From Oscarella lobularis (taxonomy: Eukaryota; Porifera; Homoscleromorpha; Homosclerophorida; Oscarellidae): DNA of 64,000 bases. How positions within the stretch are numbered: position 1 is the stretch's first letter; each line of letters begins with the position of its first letter. The translations under genes were made by a program, and so were the position numbers. Of the stretch, positions 12,601 through 21,900 are shown piece after piece. The notes under the pieces are model-generated. The model saw nothing but the letters and a program-made list of their open reading frames with translations, searched no databases and was not told the DNA's origin. The stretch covers positions 1,426,001 to 1,490,000 of the forward strand of contig NC_089189.1 in assembly GCF_947507565.1 (NCBI RefSeq), in the 5' to 3' direction.

Positions 12601-13197
12601 GCGACAAATTTCTAGCCTGTAATTTATGTATTTAGTGTTTTAGTGGACTATTGGATTTTGTTATTTACTACAGAAATTGGCTCGTATTGAAAAGCAAAGC
12701 AATGGAGATACTGTCTCCAATCTCGATGGATATACTTCGACAATATTTTTCTGTTGAAGTGATCGAAATTTCGACAGAGTCTGTGAAAGTAAGATACCGT
12801 TTTATTGCTTTGACGATGTGACCAGTTATGAATAATATTTCAGGATGATTCAAACTCTGTACTACTTCCCGTGCTGCTTTCTACGGGAGCAATTGTTCTT
12901 CTCATTATAGCTATATCTACAGGTATAGCGATTTGCAGAACAAGGTTAGCGTTATGTTGAATAAAGTTTTCTTTGGTTGGCCAAGTCTTCTATGCATTTA
13001 GAGCCAAGTCTAAACGTCCTCCTGTGTATGAATATGATATGAAACGAAAGAATTCGCAGCAGACTTTTGCATCTACGACGAGCTCGCGTCATCACTTCAA
13101 TAATCTCTGCTATGACATCATGGCTGAAATCGAAATTGAAGACAACCTTAATCAGACTATCGCTAATCCACTTTATCGGCATCCTAACTTGGCATAG
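3617..13197 (+). CDS. MEGF/Draper-like multidomain transmembrane receptor (complete gene, many short introns)
   Basis: The start at 3617 opens a 19-residue hydrophobic signal peptide (MHRSKFLFLLLDLILCARC). Domain order: three copies of an unnamed ~120-aa domain, a thrombospondin type 1 repeat, a MAM domain, a CBM-like beta domain, an F5/8 type C (discoidin) domain, about 26 MEGF-type EGF repeats, a ~150-aa membrane-proximal domain, one transmembrane helix, and a ~65-aa cytoplasmic tail ending in NPLYRHPNLA. First exons: 3617-3863 (GC-AG intron required by phase), 3914-3996, 4054-4488; last exon 13002-13197. The EGF type (CxxGxxGxxC with C.C..G..G..C) and a tail NPxY are shared with MEGF10/Draper/CED-1 engulfment receptors, so a surface role in recognition or adhesion is inferred. 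Orthology is not claimed because the N-terminal domains differ. An AATAAA at 13210-13215 follows the stop. No frame break was found in the exons I checked. Confidence 0.85.
3746..5157 (+). other. Three tandem copies of an unnamed ~120-aa extracellular domain
   Basis: Each copy begins with a Ser-Tyr-x-Glu-type start and a GLG-x-P-type turn (YREVYHRFGALP, SYQELISGLGSYP, SYKEIWHGLGAVP). Next come an aromatic GF-x-F strand (DGFAFEG, SGFLFYG, AGFLFEA) and the hallmark YGG-[LV]-x-F-x-[YF]-D-x-x-x-V-R-[IL]-W-[AT] (YGGLIFAFDDTRVRIWAP, YGGVVFAYSYDSVRLWTA, YGGLAFSYDSNVVRLWAP). Copies one to two and two to three are joined by a G-W-G or GWxG linker and a WLDELPPPS-type strand. Exon edges fall at equivalent places in copies 1 and 3 (after RNNG; inside the first half). 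I cannot attach a known domain name. A beta-sandwich lectin-like fold is a guess from the alternating hydrophobic strands. Confidence 0.7.
5217..6060 (+). other. Thrombospondin type 1 repeat followed by MAM domain
   Basis: TSP1: the exon at 5217-5392 encodes W-x-x-WGECSAVCGRGTETR with further cysteines, the usual WxxC-xx-CGxGxxxR core. MAM: exons at 5519-5658, 5711-5921 and 5966-6060 encode the family signatures GPSHDHTTGSGYYVY, a LTSPDIQG-CELTFYW strand, V-W-R-A-WI-LDEYQ, and GDAAIDDIIMTC. MAM domains mediate homophilic or ligand binding in adhesion proteins. Introns are in conserved-looking places and keep phase. Confidence 0.8.
6302..7395 (+). other. CBM-like beta domain followed by F5/8 type C (discoidin) domain
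   Basis: The first part (GIDYVKASGI, VIQPGGYFLWMRT, STRISIDG, QLGSGIHTISIKQ, FSNLAII) has the strand pattern of CBM6/CBM35- or malectin-like sugar-binding modules; that name is inference. The second part (WCSDEAQLNTYITIILPR, INQIAYQGL, EFQVDYSLDGLKF, AKALRIIPKSWVG, ALRVELYG) matches the F5/8C fold closely, including the solvent-exposed strand order and the C-terminal LRVELYG. Such domains bind phospholipid or glycans. Confidence 0.7.
7396..12168 (+). other. Array of about 26 MEGF-type EGF repeats
   Basis: Counted by eye on the spliced frames. The first is a canonical EGF (YCSPNPCKSNGTC); the rest follow the MEGF/Draper pattern, about 43 residues each, for example GFYGNRC, TYGLNC, KYGIFC, GWFGLSC with C-x-C and G-x-C-x-C-x-x-G-[YFW]-x-G-x-x-C. 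From about 9.6 kb on, most repeats are encoded by one exon each with phase-1 introns starting just before an Ala/Val-Cys, a layout that allows exon gain and loss. The repeat at 10724-10867 has a longer first loop (EKDNTFVGQQC). Confidence 0.8.
12290..13197 (+). other. Membrane-proximal domain, transmembrane helix and cytoplasmic tail of the receptor
   Basis: After the last EGF a ~150-residue cysteine-free segment (about 12290-12845) could be a SEA-like or other stalk domain; I cannot assign it. A ~27-residue hydrophobic helix is encoded at about 12856-12936, followed by the stop-transfer residues RTRAKSKR across the last intron (12945-13001). The tail carries tyrosines in YEYDMK and CYDIM and ends NPLYRHPNLA. 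NPLY fits the NPxY motif that PTB adaptors such as CED-6/GULP bind; function is inferred. Confidence 0.75.
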
Positions 13198-13543
13198 AAG
13201 GATGAAGAGAATAAAGCAAGATTAAGTGCCGTGTACGACGTAGGCAAAACGGATACATCTGTAGGTTAGAGGGATCGACTGTCCATTCTGCATGAGACAA
13301 ATTGGAGTCTTTTTTACTACTTTATGATTCGATTGTTTCTCATTTATTTTTATTTTTATTGTAAAGGGATTGTTCATGGTGAGCGCTTTCAAATTGGTCG
13401 ATTTCACAACGATTCGATTCAAATTATTACTCACTTCTTCGAAGGTACAGCGTTTTTCTAAGCAGCAAATTTGACTCGGAGGAGACCGATGTACAATAGC
13501 AATGCAATGCGTCTGTCTAATCGTTTTCTGTTTTCCGATATAT

Positions 13544-13644
13544 TGAGCCGACCACCGCAGTTGTACGGGGTGGCAAACGCAGTTTGCGAGCCCGTATAAC
13601 GGCGGAGGGAGGCTGTCTCAAACGTGATCTTAGGGCCGGAAGTG
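13544..13644 (+). repeat. Short hairpin-bearing repeat (family H), forward copy
   Basis: About 100 bp beginning TGAGCCGACCACCGCAG and ending GGGCCGGAAGTG. The centre can fold: CGGGG...CCCG outer arms around GGCAAAC/GTTTGCG. The same unit occurs on the other strand at 14744-14828, 15482-15580, 23483-23582 and 23622-23722. Two copies border a (GACA)n run, which resembles the microsatellite tail of a SINE or LINE end; the class is undecided. Confidence 0.75.
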
Positions 13645-14118
13645 TATGTCATGCAGCATGTGAAGTGTATGTCATTCAGCAGCGGACCGTGACAAGCTGA
13701 AGAATACCAAATATCTTAAATCCGCCGCCAGCCTTGGGTACATTTTCAAACCCCTATTATTTGAAGTTTTTGGAAGGTGGAGTCCTGTCCTCTTCGAATT
13801 TTGTACGACTGTCGCGTCACGCGCCTTCGAAGATCATCCAGCAGATAAGGCGGAGTTCCTCCACTACTGGCGTCGTCGACTGTCCGTTTGCATTCAAAGA
13901 GAAAATGCCGACATTATTCTGAAGAAAATGTCATCAATACTACGTGCTGATGATTCTGATCCCATTCCCCAACCAGCGGACTCATATGTTCGCTGGTTCG
14001 TCCCGTCTTAGCGTATGTGTTAGGTATACTGTTTCGTTGTGTAATATGTCAATCCATTTTTAGTCCCCTTCTCTGATGTCACACGTATGTAGACTTTAAA
14101 TGTTTATCACTTTCGTAT

Positions 14119-15580
14119 ACTAGAGAATGATGGCCCGGTGTTCACCGTGTTGCCATCATGCAGAGCCTCCCACCGCTTATCGTACGCGACTGCATTACAT
14201 AGTATGACGTCATAAATTTTTAGTTGCCACATATTCACGTAGTCATCACTGCCCTTAGCCCTACAGCTCAGTCCTACCTACATACTGTACATAGCTACAT
14301 AATTGCAATGTTTTTGTAATTAGGCGCTTTTCTGACGTATTGTATCTAATTGTATTTCATAATTTGCTCGAAGACATGCACATGTACGGGTCATATTTCC
14401 GGTTACCCGTACACGCATACACACCCACGTACAAACTGTACATGAGTGGATACTTTTGATTGTGACGTCAGAGCGTGACAATCAAATCTCTCGTTTCGGT
14501 TTCTCAGCGCATTTATGAAGCGGAAAATAGCACAGATCAATTTGACACAGGGGTTTCTAAGCATTTTTTCTGTTTATCAAAAGAAAAAACGCTTTATTCG
14601 CGCCGCAAATCGCCTCTTTCGGATCACCGTTTTGGACCCTATGTTGCGCATGCGCTTTTACGAAGTAAAGGTTTTTCCTAAGTGACGTCACAATAGCGTG
14701 ACCGACAGACAGACAGACAGACAGACAGACAGAAAGACAGACACACTTCCGGCCCTAAGATCACGTTTGAGAGAGCCTCCCTCCTTCGTTATACGGGCTC
14801 CACCCGTACAACTGCGGTGGTCGGCTCCATAACTAGATAATGATGGCTTGGATAGCCATCATGAGGAGCCTCCCACCGCTGTTACCGTTTTAAACTAGAG
14901 AATGATGGCCCGGTGTTCACCGTGTTGCCATCATGCAGAGCCTCCCACCGCTTACCGTACGCGAGTGCATTACATAGTGTGACGTCATATTTTTTATGTT
15001 GTCACATATACACATGGTCATTACAGCCGTTAGCTACTACAGCTCAGTCCTACCTACATGCTGTAAATACTTGCATGATTGCAATGTTTTCCTAAATAGG
15101 CACTTTTCTGACATACTGTTTTTTTGAGGAGGACCTATGCATGTGTACGGGTCATATTTCCTGTTACCCGTACGTACATACCCACCCACATACCACATAC
15201 TGTACATGGATACTTTTGATTGTGACGTCAGAGCGTGACAATCAAAACTGTCGTTTCGGCTTCTCAGCGCATTTATAACACGGAAAATAGCACAGATCAA
15301 TTGGAAACCAAGGTTTCTAAGCATTTTTTCTGTTTATGAAAGAAAAAACGCTTTATTCGCGCCGTAAATCGCCTTTTTCGGGTCACCGTTTTGGGTCCCA
15401 TTTAGCGCATGCGCTTTACAAAGTAAGGGTTTTTCTTATGTGACGTCACAATACAGCGTCTCGAACAGACATACATACAGACACTTCCGGCCTTGGGATC
15501 ACGTTTGAGAGAGCCTCCCTCGCCGTTATACGGGCTCGCAAACTGCGTTTGCCACCCGTACAACTGCGGTGGTCGGCTCA
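14119..15580. repeat. Tandem duplication of a ~0.7-kb repeat unit
   Basis: The unit starting ACTAGAGAATGATGGCCCGG at 14119 is repeated from 14894, with many point differences and small indels. A third, partial head lies at about 14832-14890. Each unit contains, in order, a GATGGC/GCCATC hairpin head, a TGTGACGTCAGAGCGTGACA motif (14461, 15221), a homologous ~250-bp stretch ending TGTGACGTCACAAT, and a reverse copy of family H. The same TGTGACGTCA-to-H segment is found again at 23223-23582. No coding capacity. Confidence 0.8.
14704..14742. repeat. (GACA)n microsatellite
   Basis: About eight GACA units directly next to a reverse family-H repeat. A shorter run sits in the same relation at 23604-23621. 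Confidence 0.85.
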
Positions 15581-15640
15581 TAAATAAATAAAACACGTGC
15601 TCACCCTTTTCATTGTTACGTCACTCACACACAGCGCGCA

Positions 15641-16205
15641 ATGTCTTCGACAGCTGAGCAAGGAACGGGCGGCGCTGGCCGTGGCCGTGGCGGCGGCAAA
15701 AGCGATCGCGTCGACCGCGGTCGCGGCCGTGGCCGTGGCCAAGGTCGACGTGGTCGCAATCGCCGCGGAAGCGGTCGCGGTCGGCGTCGCTCCGAAAAGT
15801 AAGATCGCTCGCGAAAGAATTATTTTAATATTTAATTTTTTCTTTAGTGACTTTGTGATGCGATCGAGCAGCCATGGTGGATCACTTGAAGTAGTGATCG
15901 CACCATGGCGGTTTCTCCGCCCGAGCGGCGGAGGCGAAGAAATGCTGGCCGCCGCCCTCAATGTGATTCGGGGCGGCGGCCAGCGCAGTGGCCAGCGCAA
16001 GCCACCAGAGGAAAAGAAGGAGGAGGTACAGAAGCAGGAAGAGGAAGACAAGAAGGAAGAGAAGAAGGAGGAGGTGGAAGAGAAGAAGGAAGAGGAAAAG
16101 AAAGAGGAAGAGAAGAAGGAGGAGGTGGAGGAGGAAAAGATGGAGGAAGGGGAGAAGGAGGAGGAGGAGATGGACGAAGTGAAACTTTTAGATAGGGATG
16201 ACTAA
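15641..16205 (+). CDS. RG-rich / acidic KE-rich two-exon protein
   Basis: ATG at 15641. Exon 1 (15641-15798) encodes MSSTAEQGTGG followed by an RGRGRGRGQGRRGRNRR-type basic tract. The GT donor at 15799 and the acceptor ending 15847 give a 49-bp intron that preserves phase. Exon 2 (15848-16205) continues through SSSHGGSLEVVIAPW and PPEEKKEEVQKQEEE into a KKEE/KEEVEEE tract and ends VKLLDRDD. An AATAAA lies at 16294-16299. RG tracts commonly bind RNA and are arginine-methylated; the acidic half could be a charged disordered partner or histone-binding tail. I do not recognise a family. The gene lies between two copies of the repeat unit that flank the Helitron, so it may be cargo of a larger mobile segment. 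Without splicing, exon 1 ends at a TAA overlapping the donor. Confidence 0.6.
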
Positions 16206-16228
16206 TTATCTATGTGTTTAGCAAGTAT

Positions 16229-16465
16229 ATATATATATATATATACATTTCTTATTTGTCTTTTAATTTTATGTCTGTAATAATTATGTCTTGAATAAAC
16301 ATGCTGTAAACGGCTCACTTGGCTCACTTCGCTAATCTTTTCCCATAGGAGGTAACTTGCTATCGTCATGTCCCCAGCATGATGTAATACATTGATTGAT
16401 TAATCGATTTTTGACTAATTGATTAATTGATTTTTTGAATGATATTTTGATTGATTGATTGATTT
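16229..16465. repeat. AT-rich simple repeats
   Basis: (TA)n at about 16227-16245 and ATTGATTGATT/ATTGATTAATC repeats at about 16390-16465. Nothing coding from 16206 to 16640 apart from the poly(A) signal of the upstream gene. Confidence 0.6.
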
Positions 16466-16713
16466 ACTGTAAAAAAGATGTCTCATATTACTACGTATTT
16501 TATATATTTTCCTAACCTTGATTTGCAGTTTTAAAAAAGCTTTAGTCATTGACTTTGACTATTCTTTTTTCCTTTCATTTGTCGCAAAGATTTGTTGAAG
16601 TTTTTGAGGTATAAAAAATTTTCCAAAATTTTGTGTTATTGTAGGAGACATTCCATTGGAATGCCTCCAAGAAGGCATTTCATTGGAATGCCTTCTCTTA
16701 CCTGCCGACGTAA

Positions 16714-18945
16714 CTATTGTTCATTGGCCATCAGCAGGTCAGCTTCATTAGCTGCTAAAGAAGAGCACAACAGCTTCGGGTTGTCGCACGCTTTTGCACT
16801 TTTGCGTGGAGAAGCCAAAGCCAACTCACTTTGATCGATGGGTACAATCAGATCAAAGTGGTTTCTATAATGTTGTATCTCTATTCTATTCACGGGCAGC
16901 CTAATTAGCGCCGGAACAGTTATATCAAACCTCGGTTTGTATGTATTCCACGTCCACTCTTTACCCATCCATGTAAATATACTGACGTCAATTTGAAAAA
17001 GTGTTGCAGTTGCGTGGATTTCAGCTTGGGTTGCCCAAGCTCCTTCTTGTCGTAGCTTTGAAATGTGAGCTTCATATTCCGTGTTGCAGCAGAACATTTC
17101 AAAGACAGACTGGTATTCTGCCATGAAATTAACAATCTGTAACCGAAGTGCCAAATGGTGATCTTCGGTTCCAAATGCTGCTTTCGACACTGTTCGAAAG
17201 TAGCAGTTTCCGTCTCCTACTATCGATTCTCGCTTGCGCCCCATTTGAAGCAGAAACGGATTCGGAGACGGTGGAGTAGTGGTCCGGCGTTTCTTTGCAG
17301 CCGGTGGTAACGGCACACTTGTGCGGGCACGACTCGCACGTTTGCCTTTAGGTTTGGGAACAGGGGCTTTTTTAGCCGCTGTCTTAGTCACTTTGACCGC
17401 ACCAGTATCAATTTTGTCCGTGTCTTTGTCATTGTCTGTGATCATTTTTTTGCTGTATGTGTGATCGCTATGCTCTTCTTTGTCAATTACTGATTCTTCA
17501 TTTTCCAGATGTTTAAAAAACTCATTAATATCATCTGGAACAGTATCGTTGCTATTTCCGGCCAACGATTGAAACGTTTTTTCAGTGCGCCTAGCTAGAC
17601 CATCTAGGCGCTTGTCTTCGTTCAATCGCTGCTTATAGCTTTTTGATTTGCTCAAATTAGAAATTCGAGCGTAATCAAAGCCTTGAATTAGGCAATGATT
17701 AATATGACGCACTCTGGAAAATCCCACGTATGTTATTCCAGGTGCAAATTCGCGCTTGCCTATGTCAATAACCGCACGATCTAGTGTGAGACCTTGCGAT
17801 TTGTGCACGGTGACAGCCCATGCCAATTGAATTGGTAGCTGTCGCCGCTTGCATGAACTCTTTCTATTGCCCGTTGAACTGGGCCATGTGCGCTCGATTG
17901 GGCATATGGGAACGCAGCGTTCTCCGCCCCATGTCGGGCCGTCGTATTTGTCCATTTGAACAACGACAGCTGTTGGAAGTGCTTGCGGTTTTGCACCGGG
18001 TTGGTACAAAATTGCCACTACATATCCCATCGATCCGTTGACCAAGCCCATCTCGGTCCAGAGATTCGATGTGAGCATAACACGCGCTCCTTCGCAAAGA
18101 CGAACGCGTGCGTAAAGTCCGCCAGCGTCTTCTTCATTGGCATTTTTCGCCTCGGTGCAGTTGTGATCGGCGTTAATCACAGCCACCGGTTTGTTTGAAT
18201 TCTTCAAGCAATTGAAGTTGAACTCAGCTACATTCTCTCTGCACGCAAATAGCCGAACTGCATCGCGGAAAGACGTCTTTACGTCTCCCAGCTGATCGTG
18301 CCGTGCAAAGTTACGTGACATATACAGATCGTTCCAGTCCTCGTACGACGGGCAACCGTCGCGAAGCCTTTGCAAGGCGTCGCGAAACTTTATCTGTAGC
18401 TCGTCGTTACCGGACTGGCGAATGATTTTCGTCAGCTGTACAACAACGTCAAACGTCATATACAGCTGACGGCCTTGATTAGTCGCGGATCCTTCGGTTG
18501 CCGCGCTTCGGTACAAAGGAGAGTCACCAACAGGTGGCAACTGTCCCATGTCTCCGAAAAATATTAGAGATATTCCACCGAACGACTCGCAAGCTCCCTG
18601 CGGCAGCGCTTGGCAGAGGCGCCGGTGGATAAGTGACAGCTGATGCCGTCCCACCATCGACATTTCGTCGATGATCAAATATCGTACGTCTTCGAACCTC
18701 TCTTGCAGGTCTCTAAGAGAAGGTCCTTGAACGTCAGAAAATGACGTCTTCTGCAAAGGAATGCGTAGAAGCGAGTGGAGCGTTTGTCCACCAATATTAA
18801 ATGCTGCAACACCAGTAGGTGCTGCAAGTATGCATTCGCTTCCGAGCATTTCCTTTATGCAATTTATTAGATATGACTTTCCGGTTCCAGCGGAACCGCA
18901 AACAATCATTCGAAGCGGCTTGCATTCGAAGCCGCTTTTTGTCAA
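16714..18945 (-). CDS. Helitron PIF1-family helicase with C-terminal OTU-like domain
   Basis: A 743-codon ORF from the first Met; the frame is open back to about 19027. Walker A is GSAGTGKS near residue 20. Walker B is YLIIDEMSMVGR, and the PIF1 C-terminal motif is VHKSQGLTLDRAVIDIG. A basic linker (KAPVPKPKGKRASRA) leads to an OTU-type cysteine protease fold: VGDGNCYFRT supplies the D-G-N-C active-site block, and YRNHFDLIVP supplies the catalytic-His region. OTU domains are known from a subset of Helitrons/Helentrons. It unwinds the displaced strand during rolling-circle transposition. Confidence 0.85.
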   Translation of the reverse strand: MTKSGFECKPLRMIVCGSAGTGKSYLINCIKEMLGSECILAAPTGVAAFNIGGQTLHSLLRIPLQKTSFSDVQGPSLRDLQERFEDVRYLIIDEMSMVGRHQLSLIHRRLCQALPQGACESFGGISLIFFGDMGQLPPVGDSPLYRSAATEGSATNQGRQLYMTFDVVVQLTKIIRQSGNDELQIKFRDALQRLRDGCPSYEDWNDLYMSRNFARHDQLGDVKTSFRDAVRLFACRENVAEFNFNCLKNSNKPVAVINADHNCTEAKNANEEDAGGLYARVRLCEGARVMLTSNLWTEMGLVNGSMGYVVAILYQPGAKPQALPTAVVVQMDKYDGPTWGGERCVPICPIERTWPSSTGNRKSSCKRRQLPIQLAWAVTVHKSQGLTLDRAVIDIGKREFAPGITYVGFSRVRHINHCLIQGFDYARISNLSKSKSYKQRLNEDKRLDGLARRTEKTFQSLAGNSNDTVPDDINEFFKHLENEESVIDKEEHSDHTYSKKMITDNDKDTDKIDTGAVKVTKTAAKKAPVPKPKGKRASRARTSVPLPPAAKKRRTTTPPSPNPFLLQMGRKRESIVGDGNCYFRTVSKAAFGTEDHHLALRLQIVNFMAEYQSVFEMFCCNTEYEAHISKLRQEGAWATQAEIHATATLFQIDVSIFTWMGKEWTWNTYKPRFDITVPALIRLPVNRIEIQHYRNHFDLIVPIDQSELALASPRKSAKACDNPKLLCSSLAANEADLLMANEQ

Positions 18946-18974
18946 CTCGTTGTGGCTGCGAACAATATCGTACG

Positions 18975-21900
18975 CTAATTTCTGATTGCCTTGAAGAAGG
19001 CTTGAATCGGCAGCCGCAACGAGATCCTTTTAGATGAAGTGCTTTTTTTATGCGCTTCCGTCACAAATTTTGGAGCCTCTGACAACGGTGGAAACTGCGC
19101 AAGTTTTTCCGACCAGTTGTAGTGAGCGAGATCTCCTTGATTAAACTCGGAATCTCTTGTGTCGTCCTCGTCAAAGTCATCGGCTGAATTGGGAGGACGG
19201 CACAATTTCATCCAGTCATCTTGATCTCGGATCTTTTTCTGCCCAAGATCTTTCTCTTCGTCTTTCTGTGCCTTATTTGGATCTTCCTCTGTCTCTTCAA
19301 AAGGCATTTGAATATTGACTATTGATTCAATATCTTCCATCAGTTCAATTCTATTGACCAACTTCTTGCTGGCCGTTCGAATGAACTTTTTGAAAGCTTT
19401 TGTGGAAGGCAGAGGAATGGTTTCACCGTCTGTATCGGTAATCTCATTCTCTGCTTCCTCTTCTTCAATAGTCAAATGGTCCAGCTTACGAAAAGGTTTG
19501 AATTTCATCAACTGATAGTAACAGTACTTTTCGTACTGTTCCTTGTTTGACTTATTGCAAAGGATTCGCGGGGCTACACGAACGACTACAGACTTGTGTC
19601 TGCGCACTGTTTTACCCTTTGCGTTTATATAGTAGTCAGAGACGTAGTCCAGTAGACAAACGTCTTCAATTTCTACCGGACGTCTCATGTACTCTTCTAT
19701 TACTGTTGGAAGCGTTGCAGTTCGCCCTGGCTTTGCAGCCGGATCGACTTCCCGCTTATTCTCTAAAAAGAGCGTTTTGAATTCGCGAGTAGACGTCACC
19801 AGCTTTTCGCCCATAATTAGATGGCAAGTTTCCTGTGCTGAATAGTCGCGCTCGCCAACGGTTTTCATAAGCAATTTGGAAACGACCTTTCGAGCCGGAT
19901 CAGCCGTTGACATTGTCTCTGTAATCATCTTAAACGTTTCCTTCAGCGTTGCTGATTGCGGCTCGCTTTTTGTTGCGTATTTTGCGATATACTTACCGAC
20001 AGCGTATGGGCTGACGATAACTTGCATGTCAACATTCGCTCGCCAACCTTCCAGCTGGAAGCGATTGTGACTGTTTACGCGAGGATCGTTGCGCTTGTGT
20101 TCTATCTCCGCCTCGGTATGTTGCTCCGGCTTTCCGAAAGGAGAAATTTCCAGTGTCGTTTCTTTTCTCAGCGTTTTTGGAAACCCGAAACGACACACGG
20201 ACTCTCCAATTAAATTTGTTTTAAGGCAAGTCGTTTGCTTGCACTCTGTGTGGCGCTCAACAGTGGCTATCAGGCGCTTGTAATCAGCGTCATGATCGCT
20301 AATGTCGGCCCACTTTTCATGGCACGGATGATTGCCTTTCTTTGTTTGCGGCATTTCTCCTTTGCCTTCTTCGTCGAAAGAAGGATTCATTGTCGACACA
20401 AGCCAATCGGCAAAGTCGACAATTTCTTGGCCTTCTTCCCTTAGAATCTCTTTCATTCTCTCTTCGTTTGGTTCATCGTCTTTGCCAAGTTGAAACTCGG
20501 GGTAATCCTTTATGCGACGAGTTATCTCTTCGCAATCAGGAGCATCCCGAATCCAACCGACGCCGTGCATGTGAGCACTGCCACGATGCTGGTATTCTAT
20601 GCGAGCCCAATAGTCTGTAAAGCAGTAGACGTTTGCCATAATATTATGCAAATAGTCAGTGGCTCGTTTAGTAAATAGCCAATCGGCTAGCATGGGATTG
20701 CTGTTCAGAGTTTCGTTTCGATCTCTATACTCTGCATGCAATTCCTCTGCCGTTTTATCCGGACTATAATGCGCTGCCAAATTGAAAAACTCGGGCCAAT
20801 GCAAATCAGCTGCGCTCAGAGTAAAAAAGCAGCTTGGCGAACCGAGCTTTTCCATCATAGCAAAAAGATTTTTCTTCTGCATGTTCCAATACTGTTTTGT
20901 ACCGTGCAGACTTTTGCCAAAGTGGACAACTTTGTTAGCAAAATGAGGAATTTTCTCCGACGTTTTTGTCATCTCTCGGAGTTCCTCAACGGTGAGGGCT
21001 GCATCGCTCGGATTTTGTTTGACAAAAACCCGAGCTGTTTCTAACGCCCGCCACCTCATCATGGTATTCAGAGCAAAATACCTGAAACGCGGATGCCGAG
21101 CAAAACGCCCGTCTTTATACCGCATTATGTGTTTCAGGTATTCGCCCAACGTAACAGACCTTAATCGGGGACTACGGAAGTCTCCTGCTCCCGTTGGAAA
21201 TAACGCCGGAAAGGCTTGCGTAAAGTAGCCTTCCGTCGTAAACTCACTAATAGGATTACTACCGTATGTGGGCCAGCTCATATGGTCCTGCTGGTCACCA
21301 TTTTCCTTGGAGCTATCTCCTTTCTCTTCCACCTGTTCATCGGCAGACTTGTTTCCAAGACTGTCGATAAACTTATCAAGCTTTTGTCTTTCTGTTAGGT
21401 TTAATGCTGCGGAAGGCAAGACAGAATGCGAAAAGTGGACTGCATCGTCCTCGTCTTCATTCGTGTCTTTTGCCTCGTCAGCATTAGCACCAACAGGAGA
21501 AATATCTTCAAAGGAGGCATCGTCATTATCCGCTCTAATCACATGGAGATCTTCAAGTTCTCCATCTTCAGGAAGAGCTTCTAATGCCTCGGAATCTATC
21601 TCTATGTTCTCGTAATACTTGTTGTTTCTTTTCAAGTTTACGAGTGCCTCGAGAACTCGTTGTCGCCTTACGCGGAAGTCATTGACCTTACCGGAAGTGC
21701 GCGTCTGGCGAACAACGACCATACCCAAATTACTCTTTGTTCTAGGCAGACGGGTCAAAACCGACTGCACATTTTGGGGCAAATTTAGCACGTGACCACG
21801 GTATCCAAATTGCCTTCCGGCCGGCAATCTGAAAATGTGCATCATTGGTGCTATTTGCGCTATGAGCATTTCTTCGACAACTGATAAATCCTTAAGAGGC

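Noticed and set aside
15905-16195. Arg/Gly-rich ORFs in other frames over the KE tract
   Set aside because: They are frame shadows of the purine-rich KE-coding exon; only the spliced frame has a good start, intron and poly(A) signal.
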